A stretch of 64,000 bases of DNA from the NCBI GenBank assembly GCA_034428935.1, contig DAOUHB010000125.1:1-64000 (forward strand), given 5' to 3'. This document shows, one piece after another, positions 25,483 through 32,071 of this stretch. The notes below the pieces were generated by a model. It worked only from the letters and a program-made list of their open reading frames with translations. It was not told the origin of the DNA and searched no databases. Position 1 is the stretch's first letter, and each line of letters begins with the position of its first letter. The stretch is from JAAYZQ01 sp034428935. GTDB taxonomy: Bacteria > Chloroflexota > Anaerolineae > JAAYZQ01. The position numbers and the translations under genes are program-made.

Positions 25483-26248
25483 GATGTGGGCCGTGGCTGC
25501 CGCCGCCGTCCTGCTCGCCGCTGCCGCGGGTTTCAGCGCCGCGGCCCTGGCCCGCAAGGGCCGGCCCTGGCTGCTGCTGTCGGCCGCCGCCCGAGGGGGC
25601 AGCATCGTGGCCCTGGCCGTGGCCCTCTACCTGGAGTCCGCCGGCCGCGGCGGCTGGTCGCCCCAGGACCTGTGGCAGGTGACCGTGAGCCTATCGCTGG
25701 CCACGGTCGCCGCGCACCTGGCGTTGAGCTGGGCGCTGGGTGCCGGCGCGGGCGTGCCAATCGCCGACGCCGTCGCCGCCGTCCTGGCCGTGTTGGCCTG
25801 GCTGGCCATTCGTCCGGGCGGAGAGGATCTGGACTGCTTGCATCGCACCCTGGCCTATCGAGTCGAGTGGGTCCTCTTCCTGGCCGGCTCTGGCGGGGCC
25901 ATCATCGCCGGCTCCGCGGGCCTGGCCGCGGTCCTGCCGTGGCATTGGTCCCGGGTGGGCGCCCGGCGCCTGCTGGCCGGGGGCAGCTTCCTGGCGGTCC
26001 TGGCGGTCGGCGCCGGCGTCGTGGCGGGCCTGTGGTGGACGTGGCAGGCCACCGGGACCCTCCAGCCCGCCGACGTTCGCGAGAGCTGGATGGGCGTCGT
26101 GTGGCTGCTGGCCGCCATGAGCGCCACGGCCTGGCAATTGGAAAAGGCCGCGCACCGTTGGGCCGCCGGCCTCGCCCTGGTCGCCGGCTCGGCTGCCATC
26201 CTGGGCCTGTTGGCGCTGCCCGATCTACAGCGGTTGATGGGCCTGTAG
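25472..26248 (+). CDS. Polytopic membrane protein, possibly a divergent CcsA/ResC partner
   Basis: A 258-residue protein with about eight hydrophobic segments. Near residue 190 it has GLWWTWQATG...ESWMGVVW, which aligns loosely with the tryptophan-rich WWD region of CcsA/ResC (W-x-W-D-P-x-E-x-W), but the Asp-Pro is missing. Histidines near residues 81, 123, 153 and 219 could be haem ligands. Overlap with the ResB gene supports a shared role in cytochrome c maturation. Without a database search the CcsA assignment remains tentative; otherwise it is an unknown membrane protein. Confidence 0.5.
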   Translation: MATEMWAVAAAAVLLAAAAGFSAAALARKGRPWLLLSAAARGGSIVALAVALYLESAGRGGWSPQDLWQVTVSLSLATVAAHLALSWALGAGAGVPIADAVAAVLAVLAWLAIRPGGEDLDCLHRTLAYRVEWVLFLAGSGGAIIAGSAGLAAVLPWHWSRVGARRLLAGGSFLAVLAVGAGVVAGLWWTWQATGTLQPADVRESWMGVVWLLAAMSATAWQLEKAAHRWAAGLALVAGSAAILGLLALPDLQRLMGL

Positions 26249-26290
26249 CGGCCGTCGCCCTGGCGCGCCCGCGGGAACAAAGGAGGAAAG

Positions 26291-26914
26291 ATGGAACCGG
26301 TCGTCATCGGCATGGCGGGAGGCACAGGGTCCGGCAAGACCACCGTGGCCCGGGAGATCCTGAAGCGCGCCGGCACCGAGCTGATCTCGTTCATCCAGCA
26401 CGATGCCTATTACAAGGACCTGAGCGATCTGCCCCTGGCCCAGCGGGCCATGCAGAACTTTGACCATCCCGATGCCCTGGACAACGACCTCCTGATCCGC
26501 CACCTCAAGGAGCTAAAGGCCAGTCGGGCCATCCAGATGCCGATCTATGACTTTACGACGCACACACGCACGCTCGAAACCCGCCGGGTGGAGCCCCACC
26601 GCGTCATCATCCTGGAAGGCATCCTGATCTTTGCCGACGAGGCGCTGCGGCGGTTGATGGACGTCAAGATCTTTGTCGACACCGATCCCGACATTCGTTT
26701 CATCCGCCGGCTTCAGCGGGACATTGCCGAGCGAGGGCGCACCATGGACTCGGTCATCCGCCAGTACATGGGCACCGTGCGGCCCATGCACCAGGAGTTC
26801 GTGGAGCCCAGCAAGCGCTATGCCGACGTCATCATCCCCGAAGGCGGGTTCAATGAGGTGGCCATGGAGATGGTGGCGGCCCGCATCCGGGCGCTGTTGC
26901 AGGCCCACGAGTGA
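26291..26914 (+). CDS. udk: Uridine kinase
   Basis: A 207-residue P-loop kinase: Walker A GGTGSGKTT at residue ~10, the uridine-kinase segment HDAYYKDLSDLP, the substrate loop YDFTTHTRT, EGILIF, and the lid RRLQRDIAERGRT. It phosphorylates uridine and cytidine in pyrimidine salvage, with ATP or GTP. AAAGGAGGAAAG provides an excellent ribosome-binding site. It complements pyrG and the cytidine deaminase found elsewhere in the window. Confidence 0.95.
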   Translation: MEPVVIGMAGGTGSGKTTVAREILKRAGTELISFIQHDAYYKDLSDLPLAQRAMQNFDHPDALDNDLLIRHLKELKASRAIQMPIYDFTTHTRTLETRRVEPHRVIILEGILIFADEALRRLMDVKIFVDTDPDIRFIRRLQRDIAERGRTMDSVIRQYMGTVRPMHQEFVEPSKRYADVIIPEGGFNEVAMEMVAARIRALLQAHE

Positions 26915-26933
26915 GAGAGAGCGCGCCCCGTTG

Positions 26934-27818
26934 TCAATCGATGCCCAACGCCCGGGCCGGGTTTTCCGCCGTCATGGTCCTGATCTCCCTCGGCGACAGC
27001 CCCAGGTTCAACATGTCTTGCATATAGATGGCGAGTTGCTGCACCGGGATGGGGTTCAGCCATTGACCAGCGTCGCTGGACATGATACACCGCGCCGCCC
27101 CCACGGCCTTGATGCCGTCGTACAGCGCCCGGACCGGGATGGGATGGCTTACCTGGCGCGTCGTGTCGTTGTAGGCGTGCTCCAGCCAGGTGGCGCCCAG
27201 GTCCAATATCTCTATCATCTGCTCCACGCCGTAGCCGACAAAGCTGGCCAGGGGATGGGTGACGATGGTCTTGACGCCGCGCGCCGCCGCCTGGCGCACC
27301 ACGGCGCAAGCCTCGTCAAAGCTGACGTGCCCGGTGGCCAGCACGGCGCCGGCAGCCGCCACCTGGTCGATGATGCGCAGCACCTGCGGATTGAGCCCGC
27401 CCTCCTCGTCCAGGAGATAGATCGGTTCCACCTCGTCGCCCAGCCCGGCGGACAGGCTCTGGACGTGGCTCCTGTTTTCCAGGAATTTGGCCGTGTGGAG
27501 CGTGGGTAGCCACACCACCCTGGCCCCCATCTCGAGGGCAATGTGCACGGCGTGAGGGTTCAGTCCGCCCACCGGGTGGTTGAGGGTGATGGACCCGAAC
27601 ACGGCAAAGCCGGTCTCGTCGCCGGCCAGGGAGGCGCGTCCCGCCGTGGGCGCAAAGTGGTTCTTGATGACGATGGCGCGCATGCCCACTGCCTGTGCCA
27701 GGCGCGCCAGCTCGATGTCGTTGAGGATCCGGGGATAGACGTCGGGCGCCGAGTGGATGTGCATGTCGATGGCGCCGTGGAGCAGCTCTCGGACCTGTGG
27801 TTCGAAACGAAGGTTCAT
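26934..27818 (-). CDS. Amidohydrolase-like metal-dependent protein (DUF6282 type)
   Basis: A 294-residue TIM-barrel-type hydrolase with candidate metal ligands in the DMHIHSAPD segment near residue 18, NHFAPTAG, TGHVSF, THPLAS near residue 208, and SSDAGQ near residue 252. These resemble PHP/amidohydrolase metal sites, and the overall pattern fits the DUF6282 family, for which no reaction is established. AAGGAGGAGG precedes the ATG. It is a single-gene unit with its own promoter and is convergent with udk, so context gives no clue to substrate. Confidence 0.7.
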   Translation of the reverse strand: MNLRFEPQVRELLHGAIDMHIHSAPDVYPRILNDIELARLAQAVGMRAIVIKNHFAPTAGRASLAGDETGFAVFGSITLNHPVGGLNPHAVHIALEMGARVVWLPTLHTAKFLENRSHVQSLSAGLGDEVEPIYLLDEEGGLNPQVLRIIDQVAAAGAVLATGHVSFDEACAVVRQAAARGVKTIVTHPLASFVGYGVEQMIEILDLGATWLEHAYNDTTRQVSHPIPVRALYDGIKAVGAARCIMSSDAGQWLNPIPVQQLAIYMQDMLNLGLSPREIRTMTAENPARALGID

Positions 27819-27868
27819 GCCTCCTCCTTGCCCGCCGCCCGGGGACTCTCCGACCGGCGACTGGCCCC

Positions 27869-27897
27869 ATTATACATCCGGCGGCAACACGGGTCAA
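27869..27897 (-). promoter_or_regulatory. Promoter of the amidohydrolase gene
   Basis: Minus-strand TTGACC (27897-27892), 17-base spacer, TATAAT (27874-27869). Divergent from the SRP RNA promoter 30 bases away. Confidence 0.8.
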
Positions 27898-27930
27898 GCA
27901 CATGCCCACGTGCGCGACCCGAGCACCGGC

Positions 27931-27959
27931 TTGACCGATTGCAGGTTCTATGGTAGCAT
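27931..27959 (+). promoter_or_regulatory. Promoter of SRP RNA
   Basis: TTGACC (27931-27936), 17-base spacer, TAGCAT (27954-27959), placing the transcription start at about 27966, at the 5' end of the RNA. Confidence 0.75.
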
Positions 27960-27962
27960 AAT

Positions 27963-28237
27963 GCTGGTCGTGCTAGACGGGGAACTGGCGGTGCCCTGTA
28001 CCCGCAAACCGCCATAGCGGGGTCGAATTCCCCCTCGAGGGCTCATGGCTGGTCGGGACTGCCAGGCCAAGCGGCGAAGAAGGTTGGGTCCTGCGCGGCA
28101 GGAGCCTGTGAACCCCGCCAGGTCCGGGAGGAAGCAACGGTAAGCAGTCACTCTTGGGTGTCGCAGGGTTGCCTGGCCGGAGCAGGCTGGTTTTGGCAAG
28201 CCGGCTGGTACAGTTCGACAGGGGGTGCACGACCAGC
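27963..28237 (+). ncRNA. ffs: Signal recognition particle RNA, long form
   Basis: A 275-base RNA whose ends form a perfect 11-base-pair closing stem, GCTGGTCGTGC / GCACGACCAGC. The SRP S-domain core is present: GTGAACCCCGCCAGGTCCGG followed by the GGAAGCA-type tetraloop region and ACGGTAAGCAG, the Ffh-binding helix 8. The 5' part holds an Alu-like domain, so this is the long Bacillus/archaea-type RNA rather than the 4.5S form. It has its own promoter and a strong terminator. Confidence 0.94.
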
Positions 28238-28245
28238 ACTTATGG

Positions 28246-28280
28246 CGAGCTGGAGTGCGCCGCACTCCAGCTCGTTTTCT
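28246..28280 (+). terminator. Terminator after SRP RNA
   Basis: A perfect 13-base-pair stem CGAGCTGGAGTGC / GCACTCCAGCTCG with a three-base loop, then TTTTCTTT. Confidence 0.93.
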
Positions 28281-28314
28281 TTGAAGGGTGCGTGGAACTG
28301 GGGAGAGAGGGCGA

Positions 28315-29601
28315 TTGGCAAAGGACCTTTCGGGACAGGTGGTGGTGATCGGCGGCGGAGCGGCGGGCCTCATGGCGGCCGGCCAGGCAGCCGCCGCGAG
28401 CGCCCCCGTTCTGCTCCTGGAGCGCACAGCCCGCCTGGGCACCAAGCTGCGCATCACGGGCAAGGGCCGCTGCAACCTGACCAACACCGCCGAGATGGAC
28501 GACTTCCTGGAGCACTTTCGCTTTCCGGACCCGGAAGGCGACGCGCACCTGTACCTGCGCAACGCCTTTGCTCGCTTTTTCGCGCCCGACCTGGTGGCCT
28601 TTTTCCAGGATCTGGGGGTCGAGACGAACGTGGAGCGCGGCGGGCGGGTCTTTCCCTCCAGCAACAACGCCCACCAGGTTGCCGAGGCCCTGGCGCGCTT
28701 TGCCCGCGAACAAGGGGTCGAGATCCGCACCCTGAGCCGCGTCGAGAAGCTGTGGCTGGAGGATGGCGGGCTGCGCGGCGTTATCCTGCAGGACGGCGAG
28801 CGGATCGCGGCCGGCGCAGCCATTGTCGCCACGGGCGGCGCCTCGTACCCAAAGACCGGCTCCACGGGCGACGGCTACCGCCTGGCGGAGCAGGCCGGCC
28901 ACCGGGTGCTGCCCATCCGCCCGGCCCTGGTGCCCCTGGTCCTGGCCGGCACCGAGCCCAGGGCGATGGCGGGGCTCAGCCTGCGCAACGTGGAGGTGCG
29001 CCTGCTCCTCGACGGCCAGGAGGTTGCCCGCGACTTTGGCGAGATGCTCTTTACCCATTATGGCGTGTCGGGGCCCATCATCCTGAGCTTGAGCGGGCCG
29101 GCCGTGCAGCGGCTGGGCCGGGGGCGGCTGCAGATGAGCATTAACCTGAAGCCGGCCCTCGGCGCCGAGAAGCTGGACGCCCGCCTGCGGCGCGACATCG
29201 ACCAGTTTGGCAAGCGCAGCTACCGCAATCTGCTGAAGGAACTCTTGCCCCTGAAGATGATCGACGTCTTTGTGGCGCGCAGCGGCATCCCGCCATCCAA
29301 GCCCGGCCACCAGATCAGCGCCGAGGAACGGCTGCGCGTGCGCGAGCTGCTCCACGATTTCCGCCTGGCCATCGTTGGCCACCGCCCCCTGGAAGAGGCC
29401 ATCGTCACGGCGGGCGGGGTCGACACGCGAGAGGTCGATCCGCGGACCATGGCCTCGCGGCTGGTCCAGGGCCTCTATTTCGCCGGCGAGGTGCTGAACG
29501 TGCAGGCCGACACCGGCGGCTATAATCTACAGGCCGCCTTTTCCACCGGCTATGTCGCCGGGCGCGCCGCGGCCGGGCGCGTGGCCGAGGCTCGGGAGTA
29601 G
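28315..29601 (+). CDS. BaiN/HI0933-type flavoprotein, NAD(P)/FAD oxidoreductase
   Basis: About 428 residues. An N-terminal FAD fold (VVVIGGGAAGLMAAGQA), the family signature KLRITGKGRCNLTN near residue 41, TGGASYPKTGSTGDGY in the middle, and the C-terminal FAGEVLNVQADTGGYNLQ identify the HI0933/BaiN family. One member reduces bile-acid intermediates in gut clostridia, but the reaction in environmental bacteria is unknown. The TTG at 28315, nine bases after GGGAG, is preferred; the GTG at 28288 sits just after the SRP terminator. Confidence 0.88.
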   Translation: MAKDLSGQVVVIGGGAAGLMAAGQAAAASAPVLLLERTARLGTKLRITGKGRCNLTNTAEMDDFLEHFRFPDPEGDAHLYLRNAFARFFAPDLVAFFQDLGVETNVERGGRVFPSSNNAHQVAEALARFAREQGVEIRTLSRVEKLWLEDGGLRGVILQDGERIAAGAAIVATGGASYPKTGSTGDGYRLAEQAGHRVLPIRPALVPLVLAGTEPRAMAGLSLRNVEVRLLLDGQEVARDFGEMLFTHYGVSGPIILSLSGPAVQRLGRGRLQMSINLKPALGAEKLDARLRRDIDQFGKRSYRNLLKELLPLKMIDVFVARSGIPPSKPGHQISAEERLRVRELLHDFRLAIVGHRPLEEAIVTAGGVDTREVDPRTMASRLVQGLYFAGEVLNVQADTGGYNLQAAFSTGYVAGRAAAGRVAEARE

Positions 29602-29605
29602 GCCA

Positions 29606-31102
29606 ATGGCATCAGAGCGTGCGATAACCAGCGAGACGTACTGGAACCCTCCCACGTGGCTGCGAGGAGTCCTGGCAGTTGGCCTCGTGGCCGGCGGCCT
29701 CGCGCTCCTGGCTGCCGGCTGGGCGCGCACGAGCGTCCCCCTGCAATTGGTCGTCGAGGACGAGAGGCGACAGGTGCGAACCCACGCCGGCACGGTGGGC
29801 GACGCACTGCGCCAGGCGGGTGTGGCACTCTCTCCAGAGGACTGGGTCTGGCCGCACCCGGAGGCCGCCCTGCAAGCGGGCCAGACCATACGCATCGAGA
29901 GAGCCCGGCCGGTCATGATTCGCGCCGACGGGCACTCGATCCTGGTGCGGACCCACGCCGTCACGGCCCGCAGCGTCCTGGTCGCGGCCGGCATAACGGC
30001 CGGCCAGGCCGACGAGATCTGGCTGGACGGCGAGGAAGTGAGCCCGGCCACGCTGCTGCCGGAGGGCACCGGCGACGGCACGGTACCCCTGGTTGCCCTG
30101 CGGCGGGCCGCCACCCTCAGCCTGGCCGAGATCAGCGAGGCCCAAGCGCGCAACCTGCATACCACGCTCCATACGACGGCCACGACAGTGGGGCAGGCCC
30201 TCCAGGAATATGGAATGGAGCTGACCCTGGGCGACGCCGTGCAGCCCGGGCTCCAGACCCGGATCGTCCCCGGCATGGCCATCACCATCGAGCGTTCCTT
30301 TCCCATCGACATCCACGTGGACGGCCGCCTCATTCGCACGCGCACCCGGGGCGAGACCGTGGCCGGGGTGCTGGGCCAGGAGGGAGTGTCGCTCATGGGC
30401 CTGGACCGCGTCACCCCCGATCTGAACGCCAGGCCGCGGCCTGGCGACGTGATCCAGGTGACCCGCGTGCGCGAGGAGTATCAAGTCGAGTTCGAGCCCA
30501 TCCCATTTGAGAGGATCTCGGTGCCGGACTCCGAGCTCGAGATCGACCAGACCCGCCTGGTGCACGAGGGACAGCCGGGCATCAACAAGCGCCGTTACCG
30601 GGTGGTTTACGAGGACGGCCTGGAAGTGGACCGGTTCCTGGAGGACGCCTGGGCCGAGCAGAAGCCCATAACCAGGACCGTGGCCTACGGCACCAAGATC
30701 GTCATCCGCACGCTGGACACGCCGGATGGGCCCATCGAGTATTGGCGCAAGATGCGGGTCTACACGACCTCCTACAAGCCCTCTTCAGCCGGCAGGCCGC
30801 CCGAGCATCCCCGCTACGGATACACGCGCCTCGGCTGGAAGCTGAAAAAGGGCATCGTCGCCACCGACCCGACGGTCATCCCCCTGCGGAGCAAGCTGTA
30901 CGTGCCCGGCTACGGGTTCGCGCAGGCCGGCGACACCGGCGGCGGCGTCAAGGGCAAGTTCGTCGACCTGGGCTTTGACGATACCGACTACCAGTCGTGG
31001 CACTGGTGGACCGACGTATACCTGCTGACTCCGGTGCCACCCGCGAGCCAGATCCGCTGGGTGCTGCCCGATTGGCCACGCTTTCCCGATCGACGGCGTT
31101 AG
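29606..31102 (+). CDS. YabE-like cell-wall protein: DUF348 repeats, G5 and 3D domains
   Basis: A 498-residue exported protein. One membrane anchor lies near residues 20-38, three DUF348 ubiquitin-like repeats follow (about 48-95, 100-150 and 165-290), a G5 domain spans ~310-365, and a C-terminal 3D barrel runs from MRVYTTSYKPSSAG to the end, with aspartates in ATDP, GDTG and DLGFDD. YabE/Rpf-like proteins remodel peptidoglycan. The gene sits one base upstream of rsmA; in Firmicutes yabE and ksgA are also close, with rnmV between. GGGAG precedes the ATG, four bases after the flavoprotein stop. Confidence 0.88.
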   Translation: MASERAITSETYWNPPTWLRGVLAVGLVAGGLALLAAGWARTSVPLQLVVEDERRQVRTHAGTVGDALRQAGVALSPEDWVWPHPEAALQAGQTIRIERARPVMIRADGHSILVRTHAVTARSVLVAAGITAGQADEIWLDGEEVSPATLLPEGTGDGTVPLVALRRAATLSLAEISEAQARNLHTTLHTTATTVGQALQEYGMELTLGDAVQPGLQTRIVPGMAITIERSFPIDIHVDGRLIRTRTRGETVAGVLGQEGVSLMGLDRVTPDLNARPRPGDVIQVTRVREEYQVEFEPIPFERISVPDSELEIDQTRLVHEGQPGINKRRYRVVYEDGLEVDRFLEDAWAEQKPITRTVAYGTKIVIRTLDTPDGPIEYWRKMRVYTTSYKPSSAGRPPEHPRYGYTRLGWKLKKGIVATDPTVIPLRSKLYVPGYGFAQAGDTGGGVKGKFVDLGFDDTDYQSWHWWTDVYLLTPVPPASQIRWVLPDWPRFPDRRR

Positions 31103-31103
31103 C

Positions 31104-31979
31104 ATGGCGGCCGAGAGCATTCCGGCGCTGCTGCGGGCCCACGGGCTGCGCCCGCGAAAGGGCCTGGGCCAGAACTTTTTGGTCGATCCCGTGGCCCAGG
31201 CGCGCATCGTCGAGGCCGCGGACCTATCGCCCGACGACGCCGTGGTCGAGGTGGGGGCCGGCCTTGGCAGCCTGACGCAGCTTCTGGCCGCCAGGGCGGG
31301 CCAGGTGGTGGCCGTCGAGCTGGACGACGCCCTGGCACAGATCCTGCGCCAGCAGGTGGCCGGCCTGCCCAATGTGCAGGTGGTCCAGGGCGACGTGCTG
31401 CGCATGGCCGATTTCGGCTTTTCCCACCTGGGCTACAAGATGGTCGGCAACCTGCCCTACTATATCACCTCGGCCGTGCTGCGGCACTTTTTGGCCGAGA
31501 GCCCGCGTCCCCGGCTGGTGGTGGTCACCGTACAGCGAGAGGTAGCCGAGCGGATCGTTGCCCGCCCGGGCGACATGAGCCTCCTGGCCGTCAGCATCCA
31601 GCTTTACGGCGAGCCCGAGATCGTGGCGCGCATCCCCGCCGGGGCCTTTTACCCGCCGCCACAGGTCGACTCGGCCGTGGTGCGCGTTGCAGTGGGCGAG
31701 AGGCTGGCCGTTGAACTGGGTGAGGGCGTGACAGAGCAAGAGTTCTTTCGCGCGGTACGCGCCGGCTTTGGGCAGAAGCGCAAGACGCTGCGCAACTCGC
31801 TCAAGGCGGGTCTCGCCCTGCCTGCCGCCGAGGTCGAAGCGGCCCTGGAACGGGCCGGGGTGAACCCCAGCCGCCGGGCAGAGACCCTCAGCCTGCAAGA
31901 GTGGGCGGCCGTGACGAATGCGGTTCACAAAAGGAAAGAGTACCCCCAGCAGGATTCGAACCTGCGGCCGACTGCTTAG
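31104..31979 (+). CDS. rsmA: 16S rRNA dimethyladenosine transferase (KsgA)
   Basis: A 291-residue SAM-dependent methyltransferase that dimethylates two adjacent adenosines near the 16S rRNA 3' end. Motifs: KGLGQNFLVD near residue 20, SAM-binding VEVGAGLGSLT, and the catalytic NLPYYITS. The last 17 residues, ending QQDSNLRPTA, are read from the antisense strand of the convergent tRNA-Arg gene, and the stop codon lies within the tRNA anticodon region. The natural RsmA C-terminus would end near EWAAVTNAV, so the tail is an accretion without an earlier stop. Confidence 0.95.
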   Translation: MAAESIPALLRAHGLRPRKGLGQNFLVDPVAQARIVEAADLSPDDAVVEVGAGLGSLTQLLAARAGQVVAVELDDALAQILRQQVAGLPNVQVVQGDVLRMADFGFSHLGYKMVGNLPYYITSAVLRHFLAESPRPRLVVVTVQREVAERIVARPGDMSLLAVSIQLYGEPEIVARIPAGAFYPPPQVDSAVVRVAVGERLAVELGEGVTEQEFFRAVRAGFGQKRKTLRNSLKAGLALPAAEVEAALERAGVNPSRRAETLSLQEWAAVTNAVHKRKEYPQQDSNLRPTA

Positions 31980-32013
31980 AAGGCAGTTGCTCTATCCACT
32001 GAGCTATGGGGGC
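31941..32013 (-). tRNA. tRNA-Arg (anticodon TCT)
   Basis: A complete 73-base cloverleaf on the minus strand: acceptor GCCCCCA/TGGGGGT with a terminal G-U pair, D arm GCTC/GAGC, anticodon stem ACTGC/GCAGT with loop CTTCTAA (reads AGA), and T loop TTCGAAT. CCA is not encoded. Its 3' half overlaps the end of rsmA by 39 bases on the opposite strand. Confidence 0.97.
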
Positions 32014-32021
32014 TCGACTCT

Positions 32022-32050
32022 ATTCTAGCTCAGGTCCCCCCGGTTGTCAA
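32022..32050 (-). promoter_or_regulatory. Promoter of tRNA-Arg
   Basis: Minus-strand TTGACA (32050-32045), 17-base spacer, TAGAAT (32027-32022). The tRNA 5' end is only eight bases past the -10, so little or no 5' leader is expected. Confidence 0.82.
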
Positions 32051-32071
32051 AATGTCCTCTCGAAAGCGAGG

